Assembly: GCF_026802175.1 (NCBI RefSeq)
Contig: NZ_CP113797.1
Location: 2,767,026-2,831,025, forward strand
Source of the DNA: Thermocoleostomius sinensis A174
GTDB lineage: Bacteria > Cyanobacteriota > Cyanobacteriia > Elainellales > Elainellaceae
Direction of reading: 5' to 3'
Length of the DNA stretch: 64,000 nt
In this document: positions 18,719 through 27,706 of the stretch, piece after piece
Layout of the letters: each line of letters starts with the position of its first letter
Position numbering within the stretch: the stretch's first letter is position 1
Program-made: the position numbers and the translations under genes
Notes under the pieces: model-generated
What the model saw: the letters and a program-made list of their open reading frames with translations, nothing else
The model's database searches: none
Told to the model about the DNA's origin: nothing

Positions 18719-20068
18719 TCAATCGAGGGTGATTTGCTCTAGCACTTTGATTTCTCCTTCGTCGTTGACTGTCCAAACGTCGTAGTTGCCAACCACGTCG
18801 CCGTGTTCGTCTAAATTCAAGTTGCTGCCAGCCCCTTGATAGTCAATGTCTTGTCCTGATTTCAATAGCTTGAGACCTGTACAGATGTTGGTGACTTCAA
18901 CTCCAGGTGGATTGGCGACCATCGCCAGTTGCTCCTTGATTAAAGCTCCGTCATTGGAGCTAGCCGCCTGAGCCGCTAGCATTAGTAGGGCCACTGCATC
19001 CCACGTATGGGCTACATAGGCTCCCGGTGTTTCCCCTAAACGCTCTTTCCACAACTCTATAAAGTTATCCAAGGCAGGACCCGATGCCCGGGGAACGGCT
19101 CCAAAGGCTCCTTTCAGAACCTCTTTGCCATCGTAGAATTTGTTGATTTCTTCGAGTAGTGACTGGGGTTGGATGTTGCCCGCAATTAAAACGGGTGTTC
19201 CTTGAGATAGTCCAGCTTCGTAAGCCGCTGTCAGCAATAGCGCTCCCCCTTGATCATCTAAGGCGGCTACAACTGCGTCGGGTTCTCCAGCATAGGGTGA
19301 AAAGGCTTCAAAAGCTTCAAAGGTTAAACTGCTGGCTTCGGGAGGATAGCGAGTGGGGTAATCTTTGTTGAGGACAGTTCCACCTAAGGCTTCAAAGGCT
19401 TCAATAAAAGCTTGTTCAAAACTGATCCCGTCATCTGTGTTGGCCACGACGATCGACACCCTGCGATAGCGGCGTTTGATAGCTAGCTTAGCAAGAGCAC
19501 GAGCTTGATACATATCCGAGGGAACCGTGCGGGCCCAATATCCTTCAAATTCTCCGTTTGCGGCTCGTTCAGAGAAAACTGGGCTGGTGGTAGCAGGCGA
19601 TACGATCGGAATTTTGTTTTGCACTGCAATATCCAGCGCTTGGCGGGCGTCACTATCGACAAAGCCGATCGCGACAACGTTAACTTTCTCAACCGAAATG
19701 AGCTTTGTCATAGCCGATGCAGCTACCTCTGACCGTGACTGATCATCCTCTACAACTAAACTCACGCTGTGATCGTTGACACCCCCACAAGCATTCACTT
19801 GGTCAATAAGCAGCGGCAAGGTTTCAATCATAGGTTGTCCAACGCTAGCCAATTCGCCTGTATATGGCAGGATGGCCCCAACTTTGAGTCCTTCTGGCTC
19901 TTCTACCAGCGGATCATCCGGTGTGACTGGCGGAGTGCTGCCTAAGGATTGACACGCAGCTAATGGGGCAATTGCGAAGCAGCCGATCACCAAGGACAAC
20001 AGTTGTTTGTGCAATCGACATGTTTTGCGATTGAGGTTTTCACTCGTTAATGTTTTGCGATTTATCAT
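18719..20068 (-). CDS. Amino-acid-type ABC transporter substrate-binding lipoprotein
   Basis: About 449 residues from ATG 20068; an upstream in-frame start at 20092 adds MLMVWLIK and is less likely. A basic N-terminus and hydrophobic core end in the lipobox LAAC, so it is a lipoprotein. The mature part is a type-I periplasmic binding fold of the LivJ/UrtA kind (LKVGAILPYTGELASVGQPM ... AYVAHTWDAVALLMLA). The substrate is unknown; branched-chain amino acids, urea or amides are typical. No permease or ATPase genes lie nearby. The signal region contains two copies of a 12-bp DNA repeat that give the peptide NRKT twice. Confidence 0.88.
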   Translation of the reverse strand: MINRKTLTSENLNRKTCRLHKQLLSLVIGCFAIAPLAACQSLGSTPPVTPDDPLVEEPEGLKVGAILPYTGELASVGQPMIETLPLLIDQVNACGGVNDHSVSLVVEDDQSRSEVAASAMTKLISVEKVNVVAIGFVDSDARQALDIAVQNKIPIVSPATTSPVFSERAANGEFEGYWARTVPSDMYQARALAKLAIKRRYRRVSIVVANTDDGISFEQAFIEAFEALGGTVLNKDYPTRYPPEASSLTFEAFEAFSPYAGEPDAVVAALDDQGGALLLTAAYEAGLSQGTPVLIAGNIQPQSLLEEINKFYDGKEVLKGAFGAVPRASGPALDNFIELWKERLGETPGAYVAHTWDAVALLMLAAQAASSNDGALIKEQLAMVANPPGVEVTNICTGLKLLKSGQDIDYQGAGSNLNLDEHGDVVGNYDVWTVNDEGEIKVLEQITLD

Positions 20069-20434
20069 TTTTATCAACCACACCATCAGCACCTATGCAG
20101 CCAACCACGCGATGCCCCTTCTTGATATCCCTGTCGTAACGACCTCGGCATCAAGGCGATGCTTTTAGTCATAATCCTCGCTAAACTTTTGCGCAAAGGA
20201 CAGGTTTCTTAACTGCAATCGTTACAATCTGTCTGCAATCCGGAAGATGTTTCGGGAGTTGCCGTTATGATGAGTAGACCGTTGGATTAACCAGCGTCCA
20301 ACATTCAACAATCTAATCCAAAACCTAATCCAACCATCTAATCCTAGGGGACTTTTCAGGGAACGCCTTGAATGTTTTGTCTCCCTTAAAACTAATTCAA
20401 TCTGCTCAGGTGACTTCACGTTTTAACGTCGCAT
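20069..20434. other. 366-bp divergent spacer with CTAATCC repeats
   Basis: No gene seen. CTAATCC occurs three times at 20313, 20325 and 20338, about 12-13 bp apart and so roughly on one face of the helix. A GGATTAA lies at about 20284. It must hold the promoters of the binding-lipoprotein gene (minus) and ftsE (plus). Confidence 0.45.
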
Positions 20435-21232
20435 ATGCCTTCAGCTTCAACGCAATCACGATCGGCATTAGGCAGCACCCCTACGGCTGCGTCCACAGGT
20501 GTGCCCTTTCCTCGCTCGGAACCCGGAGAAACCAAGTTTACTAACGCTGACTCTGTCGGTATGAGCCAGGTGATTGTTAGCTTTAACCAGGTTAGCAAGG
20601 TTTATCGCAATGGTTGTCAAGCCCTGGAGGCGATTAACCTCCAAATTCGTCGGGGAGACTTTTTATTTATTACAGGTGCATCGGGGTCGGGCAAGTCAAC
20701 GCTATTAAAGCTGATGTATGGTGAAGAACGTCCAACACAGGGCGAGGTGATGATCAATGATGCCAACCTAGCGGGACTGCGTGGCGATCGGCTGTCAAAG
20801 CTCCGGCGTCAGATTGGCGTTGTTTTTCAAGACTATAAGCTCATTCCCCGGCGCACGGTCTTTGAAAACGTGGCGTTTGTGTTGTGGGCCCAGGGTTTTA
20901 CCCGCAAGGAAATCCATCGGCGCTTGTTGCCAACCCTAAAACTCGTGGGATTGCACACCAAAGCCGATTGCTTTCCAGAGGAATTATCTGGGGGTGAACA
21001 ACAGCGCGTCAGCATTGCCCGAGCGATCGTTAGCACTCCTCCGCTACTGCTAGCCGATGAACCAACGGGCAATCTTGATCCAGATAATTCGCTTCAGGTG
21101 CTCAAAATCCTCAAAAAGCTGAATGCGATCGGTATCACAATTGTCCTCACTACCCACGATGAGCAGCTTGTTCGAGCCACTCGCGATCCGGTGATGCAGC
21201 TACGCAACGGGCATCTGTTTCAGGCTCGATGA
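20435..21232 (+). CDS. ftsE: Cell-division ABC ATPase FtsE
   Basis: 265 residues; an internal ATG at 20561 (MSQVIVSF) is an equally plausible start because the first 42 residues are Ser/Thr/Pro rich and not conserved-looking. The ATPase domain shows Walker [27 protein letters not shown] (Q-loop region typical of FtsE), signature LSGGEQQR and Walker [14 protein letters not shown]. FtsE normally works with the membrane protein FtsX to activate peptidoglycan hydrolases at the septum. No ftsX follows here; the next gene is on the opposite strand. Confidence 0.9.
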   Translation: MPSASTQSRSALGSTPTAASTGVPFPRSEPGETKFTNADSVGMSQVIVSFNQVSKVYRNGCQALEAINLQIRRGDFLFITGASGSGKSTLLKLMYGEERPTQGEVMINDANLAGLRGDRLSKLRRQIGVVFQDYKLIPRRTVFENVAFVLWAQGFTRKEIHRRLLPTLKLVGLHTKADCFPEELSGGEQQRVSIARAIVSTPPLLLADEPTGNLDPDNSLQVLKILKKLNAIGITIVLTTHDEQLVRATRDPVMQLRNGHLFQAR

Positions 21233-21266
21233 AGAGTATCGCTACTCGGATCTACCTTGTGACGTT

Positions 21267-21725
21267 TTATTCAGCTTTTCGAGGGGTTGCCGGAGACGGC
21301 ACAGGCGATGTTGCCCGTTTCAGCAGCCGATCGCGAATCTGATTCAGTTGAGCTTGGCTGTCAATTGGCGATCGAGGCTGCGGTAATTCGTTATTGGGCC
21401 AGGTGTTTAAATCATTGCAAGGGCAATCTAGGGTTTGTGCCCCTAGGCTCACCATTGGCACAGGCATCGCACAGCGAGCGCACGATTCGATCTCCCACTG
21501 CGAGGATAGCAACTCATGGATACTTTGTGACGTGCCTTCTAGATAGCAACGATGACCATCAAACTCAAGCACCCGGTTCCAGCAGGCTTCAAATTCAGGG
21601 CTATAGTGGTTGTTCTGAAGCACAGGTTGAGGCAGCAGGGTTTCTTGCCCATCATTCAGCACAAGAGGCTTGCCAAGCTGGAACCAGTAAGCGAGATACC
21701 GTTTGACCTGATCAGAAGACGCCAT
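21267..21725 (-). CDS. Conserved hypothetical protein with a CxxC...CPC motif
   Basis: 152 residues from ATG 21725 (an in-frame upstream ATG at 21758 is less likely). Visible features are an aromatic N-terminus (RYLAYWFQLGKPLVL), the cysteine motif ESCARCAMPVPM followed by CPC, which could bind a metal, and a basic C-terminus rich in Pro and Arg. No catalytic motif and no signal peptide. It seems to belong to a cyanobacterium-restricted family (inference). Its stop is 34 bp from the end of the convergent ftsE gene. Confidence 0.75.
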   Translation of the reverse strand: MASSDQVKRYLAYWFQLGKPLVLNDGQETLLPQPVLQNNHYSPEFEACWNRVLEFDGHRCYLEGTSQSIHELLSSQWEIESCARCAMPVPMVSLGAQTLDCPCNDLNTWPNNELPQPRSPIDSQAQLNQIRDRLLKRATSPVPSPATPRKAE

Positions 21726-21905
21726 AATTCCTTTGCACGCTGCTGTTATAACAAACAAGAACCAAAACTGTTAAACCAAAACACCAAAACTTTTACAAAA
21801 ATAGAAGATTGCTAAATTGCTGACTCAAATGTACACAAGTCACTATTTCTGATCACTCTATCCAAAGAACGGCTCTGTAAAGTGTGATAAAGCTAGGATC
21901 TTTCT

Positions 21906-21923
21906 CTATCCTAACGAGGATAG
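21906..21923. other. Perfect 7-bp hairpin downstream of cobU
   Basis: CTATCCT and AGGATAG flank the loop AACG. It lies 35 bp past the cobU stop on the minus strand. There is no T run after it, so it may stabilise an mRNA end or be a weak terminator. Confidence 0.4.
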
Positions 21924-21957
21924 GGCCCCTTCTCCAGCTTAAAATCCGTAACAATCA

Positions 21958-22548
21958 TTAAAGTTCTATAGAGAATTGATCACGAGTTGAAGCATTGTTT
22001 GAGAAACACTTGACCAAGGGGACTCCTAATTGACTGAGATTTAAGGCATATCCGCCTGTGACGAGGTAAACCGGATCAGCCAATCCTCCAATATGTCGAG
22101 TTAATTTCCCCAATCGATCGCGAAACTGACGCCCGCTTGGATAAGCCGGTACAACGCCCCAACCTGCTTCTTCGCTGACCAGAATCACCAACCGATCGGT
22201 TGTCGCTAAACACTGCAATAAATCTTCAGCCGTGTGTTCCCAAGCGGTGTCATCTTGGTCAAGAAAGTTTGCCAGCCAGGTTCCTAGTGAATCAATTAGT
22301 AAGCAAGCACTTGCTGGACTCCTACGAATAGTAGCCGCTAGCTCGATAGGGGCTTCGATCGTTTGCCAAGAAGCTGGACGACGGCGCTGATGTTCAGCGA
22401 TTCGGGCCTGCCAATCTGGGTCATTCGGGTCAAGGTGGGCTGTGGCGACATAAATCACAGGCTGACCTGACTGCACGGCCAACATCTCTGCCCATTCACT
22501 TTTGCCCGACCGGGCTGGGCCTGTCACCAAAATCGGAGGCTGACTCAT
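21958..22548 (-). CDS. cobU: Adenosylcobinamide kinase / adenosylcobinamide-phosphate guanylyltransferase
   Basis: 196 residues with P-loop GPARSGKSEWAE, the conserved EHQRRRPASW segment carrying the guanylylated-histidine region, LLIDSLGTWLAN and VSEEAGWGVVP. The enzyme phosphorylates adenosylcobinamide and then forms AdoCbi-GDP in nucleotide-loop assembly of cobalamin (or cyanobacterial pseudocobalamin). Length is normal. The neighbours are unrelated; cobD, another late gene of the pathway, is about 36 kb away in this window. Confidence 0.95.
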   Translation of the reverse strand: MSQPPILVTGPARSGKSEWAEMLAVQSGQPVIYVATAHLDPNDPDWQARIAEHQRRRPASWQTIEAPIELAATIRRSPASACLLIDSLGTWLANFLDQDDTAWEHTAEDLLQCLATTDRLVILVSEEAGWGVVPAYPSGRQFRDRLGKLTRHIGGLADPVYLVTGGYALNLSQLGVPLVKCFSNNASTRDQFSIEL

Positions 22549-22827
22549 AGGCGTCTACTTAGGAAAATAAAAAACATATATCTGACCAGAAAAAAATCGT
22601 TAGAATGATCGTTGTATTCGGATTATTCAACTACAGGTAGTGTGTTGAGGCTGTGGCAACGGTTTTTTAAGCAATGGGCATTGGAGCCACTGTGTTGGGG
22701 GATGATCTAATCCACCAGCAATCCTGTTTCTGTCTGGTATTGATTCAGGACGATCGAGGAGATTAGATTCGGGACTTTGTCAGAGTAGTAGCTCAGCACT
22801 TCGACACTAGCTTGGGGAAACTGCGCT

Positions 22828-23775
22828 ATGAAACTTAGCTTAAAGCGGATTGCAGCCACGTTAGATCAGCTTGGTGCTTACATCAGCGCCGCGAATATAT
22901 GCCCGATTGATTACAGTGATTACGCCACTAGTCATGTTGGTCTTTCTCGTTTAGGTTTAAGGAGCGCGATGTCTTCCACTCAGCCAGCCAAGATGAAATC
23001 CTCATCGATTGAACCGTTTCCCTTACCTAACCCATTGGGCGGGGCGCTGTCAACGACTCCTGGAACCTCTGGAATGTCTCCAAAGCCGTCAAAGAAGCAG
23101 TCTCAGGACCAATCAGCTAGTCAGCGTCATCAAGCGCAACGGATAGCGCCAACAGATGCTATGGCTTCGGGTGGGGCGTCTCTGACGGGACAACCTGGCA
23201 CGATGATGTCACCGGGTAAGCCAGGCAAAGGCCACCCCACCCCAGATCCATCACAGCGGGCGGGTCTCGAAATGGGGGAACCTCGGTATGCTGCCAATCC
23301 AAACTTGGCGATCGGGCTGTTGAAGCAGGTGGAGACGCTTGTCCAAGGGTGGCAGGCTGAACTTGAACAGATTGCTCAGCAAATTCGAGCTATTTATGAC
23401 GATGGTCCAATTGTAGATGGTTGGCTAGAATCCTACCCTGCTGATGCACAGCCTGCTCAAGCAGCCAGCGTATCGGTGTTGCGCTATGCCGAAATTGATC
23501 ACTTGATGAAGCTAGTTGAACAGATCTGTGCTACCCAGCCTACCTCTATGAGTGAGGACATGTGCCGTACGCAGTATCGCCTCTGTGGCCTCGATCCAGA
23601 TGGTAAGCTGTGGTCGCGTCCCTGCCCTTCCCAGCAAGTTCCCTACGTTAGTTTGGCGATCGCCCGATATCAAAAACTGCGAACCTTGTTTGCCAAAAAG
23701 CAATCAATCGACGCTCGCCTTATGAACTTGGTTGAGTCTCTCACTCGGCTACATGGGCAAATCGGGCATCATTAA
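22828..23775 (+). CDS. Conserved cyanobacterial hypothetical protein with disordered middle
   Basis: 315 residues; ATG 22969 (MSSTQPAK) is an alternative start. Residues about 48-155 are Ser/Pro/Gly/Gln rich and probably disordered. Residues 160-315 look folded and helical: LLKQVETLVQGWQAELEQIA, then CRTQYRLCGLDPDGKLW and PYVSLAIARYQKLRTLF. This C-terminal part resembles a family I have only seen in cyanobacteria, with no known function. There is no membrane segment. It is convergent with the 84-residue gene, 35 bp apart. Confidence 0.8.
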   Translation: MKLSLKRIAATLDQLGAYISAANICPIDYSDYATSHVGLSRLGLRSAMSSTQPAKMKSSSIEPFPLPNPLGGALSTTPGTSGMSPKPSKKQSQDQSASQRHQAQRIAPTDAMASGGASLTGQPGTMMSPGKPGKGHPTPDPSQRAGLEMGEPRYAANPNLAIGLLKQVETLVQGWQAELEQIAQQIRAIYDDGPIVDGWLESYPADAQPAQAASVSVLRYAEIDHLMKLVEQICATQPTSMSEDMCRTQYRLCGLDPDGKLWSRPCPSQQVPYVSLAIARYQKLRTLFAKKQSIDARLMNLVESLTRLHGQIGHH

Positions 23776-23810
23776 AGTCTTTCTCGAGAAAATCTTACTC
23801 GAGGTAGCCC

Positions 23811-24065
23811 TTATCCTTGCGATTGTCCTTCATCTGCCAGCACTTTCTCCCTAGAATCTCCCCAGTAAGCGCTATACGTCCACACCTCATTGTTACCACG
23901 TGTCTCCATTGACCAGCGATAGATGGCGGATTTAGGATCGACGCCAACTTCGATCAGCTTAGCGCCCATGTAATATTCCATCTGCATTTTGGTTCGCTCT
24001 TTTAACGCGGGTGGTTTGTTTTTTTCGATCGTGCGAGACAAATGTGCTTGGGTATGTTTAGCCAT
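23811..24065 (-). CDS. Small conserved hypothetical protein
   Basis: 84 residues from ATG 24065. A longer in-frame version would run back into the RodZ-like gene and is rejected. Visible features are a charged N-terminus (MAKHTQAHLSRTIEKNKPP), then KMQMEYYMGAKLIEVGVDPK and a Trp/Tyr-rich C-terminus. No known domain recognised and no signal peptide. It lies 55 bp after the RodZ-like gene on the same strand and may be cotranscribed with it. Confidence 0.65.
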   Translation of the reverse strand: MAKHTQAHLSRTIEKNKPPALKERTKMQMEYYMGAKLIEVGVDPKSAIYRWSMETRGNNEVWTYSAYWGDSREKVLADEGQSQG

Positions 24066-24120
24066 AGAACGAAATCGGAACGTCGAAAGCGTTGCGTTGA
24101 TTAATCTTCTAATTATCTGA

Positions 24121-25071
24121 TTAAGGAGAATTGGTCGTGGAATTGCTAGTGGGTGAATTCGTAGCGGCGCTAGCGGTAAATGTGCGTTCTTCAACGGCTC
24201 CGAGTTCTCCCATCCGTTCAGCTCTAGCGTTGTTAAAGGCGACTTGAACGGCTCCAGCATTGCCCGCCACAATCGTTACAGCTTCCCGACCGTTCCAACG
24301 ACGTCGAGTGCCTCTTGGTAATGTTTCCTCTAGAGCGACCTGCCCATCGACGATTACTTGAATCCAAGAATCACCCGTTAGATTTACGTCTACGGTGACA
24401 GGAGCGGCTGGCGATTGAGCCGGACTGGGCTGTAGCGTGGGCGAAGGAGACGCCACGGGAGACGAAGCGCTAGCTGGCTGGTTAGGTGAGGGAGACGGCG
24501 AAGGGGGTGTTACCGTTGCGGTAGTGGGAGTAGGTGCGGTCGCGGTTGCAGGCGGTTCTGCGTCGGCTGGGGCAGGCGATGGATCGGCAACGACAGTCGG
24601 TTGCGCGTCAGAGCGGCTGAGTAACCAATACAGTCCTCCTGCTAACAATGCTAGTCCTAGCCCAAGCCCCCAAATCGGCAAGCCCGATCGGCGAGAGCGC
24701 CGCATTGAAAATCGTTTAGGCAGTGGGGCATCTACAACAATCGGTTCGGAGGTGGAGTGAGCGAGGGATTCATCAATGTAATCAGGTTTCGCATCGAGAT
24801 GAGTTGCTGCATTGTTGACGGGAAATTGCTGGGCAATCTCCCAACCGTCTAGCCCCAAAGCATCGGCATAGCGACGAATGAACCCTTGCACAAACACTGG
24901 CTCTGGTAATATTTGCGATTGCCCCGCCTCGATCGCTCGCAGCAACCGTAGCGGAATGTAGGTTCTTGCCGCAATTTCCTCCAAGGTACGCGCTTGGCCT
25001 TGGCGAATTTCACCAAGGTAAGCCCCGATGGCTTGCAATTGCTCTGACTGTGTTGAGTCCAGTTTATTCAC
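24121..25071 (-). CDS. rodZ: RodZ-like cytoskeletal/cell-shape protein
   Basis: 316 residues starting at GTG 25071. An N-terminal helix-turn-helix of the RodZ type (LGEIRQGQARTLEEIAARTY ... LPEPVFVQGFIRRYADALGL) is followed by a basic juxtamembrane stretch, one membrane helix at about 132-152 (LPIWGLGLGLALLAGGLYWL), a Pro/Ser/Thr/Ala-rich linker (155-225) and a C-terminal DUF4115 domain (SWIQVIVDGQVALEETLPRG). RodZ links MreB filaments to the membrane and cell wall. It is followed by an 84-residue gene and preceded by yidD, all on the minus strand. Confidence 0.88.
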   Translation of the reverse strand: MNKLDSTQSEQLQAIGAYLGEIRQGQARTLEEIAARTYIPLRLLRAIEAGQSQILPEPVFVQGFIRRYADALGLDGWEIAQQFPVNNAATHLDAKPDYIDESLAHSTSEPIVVDAPLPKRFSMRRSRRSGLPIWGLGLGLALLAGGLYWLLSRSDAQPTVVADPSPAPADAEPPATATAPTPTTATVTPPSPSPSPNQPASASSPVASPSPTLQPSPAQSPAAPVTVDVNLTGDSWIQVIVDGQVALEETLPRGTRRRWNGREAVTIVAGNAGAVQVAFNNARAERMGELGAVEERTFTASAATNSPTSNSTTNSP

Positions 25072-25152
25072 CCTTTTTCCCCAACTGTTCTACAAACGGT
25101 CTACAAACGCCTATAGGTCGTAAATCCACAAAACTTAATAGTGACTATTAAG

Positions 25153-25392
25153 TTAATCCTTTGAGCGGTCATTTTCAAGCGGCACCGGCACCGGATCATA
25201 TCCGCCGGGATGAAATGGATGGCAGCGCAACAGGCGGCGCACGCTGAGCCACCCTCCCTGAATTGGGCCAAAGCGATCGATGGCTTCTATAGCGTACTGC
25301 GAACAAGTCGGTTGAAACCGACAGGTAGGCGGAAATAGAGGCGAGATGCCCACGCGATACAGTCGAATCAATCCAATCAGCAAAAATTTCAT
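25153..25392 (-). CDS. yidD: Membrane protein insertion efficiency factor YidD
   Basis: 79 residues with the family signature: an amphipathic N-terminal helix ([19 protein letters not shown]), [16 protein letters not shown] with its three cysteines, and [15 protein letters not shown]. YidD assists the YidC insertase at the inner face of the membrane. It is usually found near rnpA and yidC; here it sits between a histidine kinase and rodZ, 81 bp before the latter. Length is normal. Confidence 0.96.
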   Translation of the reverse strand: MKFLLIGLIRLYRVGISPLFPPTCRFQPTCSQYAIEAIDRFGPIQGGWLSVRRLLRCHPFHPGGYDPVPVPLENDRSKD

Positions 25393-25486
25393 GATTCTTA
25401 TTCTAGAAAATGCTTCTAGGCAGAACGATCGTTAAACTCTTGGTTGCCATACGCCCACAGGCTGGCAAACCCTGCCCTTAGAGCTT

Positions 25487-27667
25487 CTACCAGTCCAGCG
25501 ATCGAGTTTGCTCAACGGATGGTATCGATGGCTCAAGCGGCAACGTCAGGGTAAAGGTGACTTGATTATTGCTGCTGTTTACCCAGATCTTAGCGCCTAG
25601 ATGCTCAGCCAATCGCTTTACTAGGGCTAATCCCAGTCCTGTGCCTCCATACTGCCAGAGATCGGGACTGGGAATTCGATAAAATTTATCAAAAATTCGT
25701 GGAAGGTCAGCCGCAGGAATTTCAATTCCGGAGTTGCAAACCTGGAGCTTCAATTGTGAAGTTGTTACTAGCGGAGAAGCGGTGCGTAGCAGGAGAAAGT
25801 CAGTAGCGTTGGGTCGATCGGCTCGTGAGTGAGCATTGGCTTGACCAGAAACGTAATCTACCATAACTCTAATATTTTCTCCGGCTGGAGTATATTTACA
25901 GGCGTTGTGCACCAGTTCCGTGAGAATTCGCTCTAAGCTACGCAGATCAGTGGATACTAACGGTACAGTGTCTGAAATCTCGACTTGTAGCCGTTGAGCT
26001 TGGCAGCGGGCCCGTTCTAGAAACGGTTCAAGCACATGGGGAATCCAGACTTGTAAGTTAATCGGGGTTAGAACGATCGGCTCTGTGCCAGCTTCTAACC
26101 GAGACAGATCTAATAAATCATTGATGAGCTTGGTTTCCCGAATACACTCATCTTGTAACATACGAAAGTAGCGAATAGATTGCTGAAACGAGGCAGGATG
26201 TGGCAATGCATGGACAAAATAACGGGCTGGCAAGCGATCCGTTGAATGGTAGGTAGAATCACAAACAGACGATGGGCAACGATCTGAGTGGTGAAGATCT
26301 GAAGAACAGCAGTCTGGTATGGCTGGCTGATGGCAAACTGAATCACCCTTAACGTCAGTTTCTTGCTCTGGAAACAGCAACAGTTCGAGCATTTGAATCG
26401 CCATTTCAATGTTTGCCATTGGCGATCGCAGTTCATGGGAGACGGTATTCAAAAATTCATCTTTGAGAGCGTTGAGTTGTTCTAATTTGCGAACTTGGGC
26501 TTGGGCTGCTTGATAGAGACGAGCTTGCGGAATGGCGATCGCACACTGGTGTGCAACTTGTTCAATTAACCATATTACTTCTGGGTCAAAATAGGTATCT
26601 GCTTGGTTATACAGCCAGATTTCGCCAATTGCTGTGCCGTTGTGCATGATGGGGCAACACAGCACTGCCACGGGTTGGTTAAGCGAACGGAGATGAACAG
26701 GTAACACAATCCAACAGAATTGAAGACAGTGCCCTCGCAAAAGCTCGGAGTAAAGGTCGAGATGTTCGGACATCTCCAAGACCAGTCCTTGTACAGTCGG
26801 CATCTTACCCGCTGGAGTAAACTCATAGGCAATGGTTGACGTGCCCTGCGTCCAATCCAGTTGCCCCACTTGGCAGCTATAGGTGTTTAGACCGATCGCT
26901 AGTTCTTGTGCAGTTGCTTGTAGGATTTGGGCTTCGTCTAGACTAGCGCGTACCCGATCGGTGATTTGTCGCAGCAACGCTTCCAACTTCAGCCGCTTTT
27001 CCCAGCGTTGCGCCGGGGACGAGAGGGCTGATTCCAGTTCGAAGGGAGGCAATAGAGCCTGGACAGAACCATTCATCGATGATGTACTCTGCAATTGCTC
27101 TAACTTGGCTGCCAAAATCAGGGCTACACCTTGCCATATGTCCAGTTCGCTGGTTTCCCACCTATGGGGATGACGATGAATCAAGACGATCGCCCCTTGC
27201 ACCTGCTGATGTACCATCAACGGCACTATCAGAACCGCACCGATACCATAAGAGTCCAATACTTGCTGCTCGGTTGCTGAACCCTCGATATGGGTCTGCT
27301 GAATCACATCTCCTTGCTGTAACCGCATAAACCAATGGGACAACTCTGGTTCTGCTAGCAGCATTGCTCCATCGATCGCCGCAACCGTTATATCTGTGTC
27401 TGATACTTTTGTGTCTGACCAAGTGGCCACCAACTGTACAGATTGGATAGATGGTTGAGCGTTTGTTTGTAGGCTTGGAACGAATACCGCCGCCGATGCA
27501 TCAGTGACAGCAAAATTTAACTCAACCAAACAGGCATGAGCCGCACCAGAAGCCACTCCAACTCGCTCGATGACCGCTGTATAGCAAGCATGAGCACTCT
27601 GACAGAACAACAACCGCCGTTCAATTTCAATTAAGGCATTGAGATAGGGGTTGCGGATCGGTACCAT
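25487..27667 (-). CDS. Soluble GAF-domain sensor histidine kinase with Cys/His-rich insert
   Basis: 726 residues, no membrane segments. Two GAF-like domains (about 25-195 and 225-390) precede a HisKA domain with phosphoacceptor H411 (TVSHELRSPMANIE) and a HATPase (N box LVHNACKYTPAG, G boxes GTGLGLALVKRLAEHLGAKI). Between the two dimerisation helices, at about residues 430-485, is an insertion rich in Cys and His (CHQPAIPDCC, SDLHHSDRCPSSVC) not expected in HisKA domains. The ligand is unknown and no response regulator is nearby. It begins 39 bp after the sugar-type permease gene, possibly in one transcript. Confidence 0.93.
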   Translation of the reverse strand: MVPIRNPYLNALIEIERRLLFCQSAHACYTAVIERVGVASGAAHACLVELNFAVTDASAAVFVPSLQTNAQPSIQSVQLVATWSDTKVSDTDITVAAIDGAMLLAEPELSHWFMRLQQGDVIQQTHIEGSATEQQVLDSYGIGAVLIVPLMVHQQVQGAIVLIHRHPHRWETSELDIWQGVALILAAKLEQLQSTSSMNGSVQALLPPFELESALSSPAQRWEKRLKLEALLRQITDRVRASLDEAQILQATAQELAIGLNTYSCQVGQLDWTQGTSTIAYEFTPAGKMPTVQGLVLEMSEHLDLYSELLRGHCLQFCWIVLPVHLRSLNQPVAVLCCPIMHNGTAIGEIWLYNQADTYFDPEVIWLIEQVAHQCAIAIPQARLYQAAQAQVRKLEQLNALKDEFLNTVSHELRSPMANIEMAIQMLELLLFPEQETDVKGDSVCHQPAIPDCCSSDLHHSDRCPSSVCDSTYHSTDRLPARYFVHALPHPASFQQSIRYFRMLQDECIRETKLINDLLDLSRLEAGTEPIVLTPINLQVWIPHVLEPFLERARCQAQRLQVEISDTVPLVSTDLRSLERILTELVHNACKYTPAGENIRVMVDYVSGQANAHSRADRPNATDFLLLRTASPLVTTSQLKLQVCNSGIEIPAADLPRIFDKFYRIPSPDLWQYGGTGLGLALVKRLAEHLGAKIWVNSSNNQVTFTLTLPLEPSIPSVEQTRSLDW

Positions 27668-27706
27668 TTGGTGGGGATGCTGTTATTTTGCTTATGTCAC
27701 GTGACA

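Noticed and set aside
21958-22548. Cobalamin riboswitch near cobU or cobD
   Set aside because: I looked at both upstream spacers and did not see the conserved B12-box or a matching long leader.
24066-24272. N-terminal extension of the 84-residue protein
   Set aside because: It would overlap the end of the RodZ-like gene, and the extra residues are Leu/Pro rich without structure; ATG 24065 fits better.
24437-24760. Gly/Ala/Val-rich frame opposite the RodZ-like linker
   Set aside because: It is antisense to the Pro/Ser/Ala-rich linker and has no independent support.
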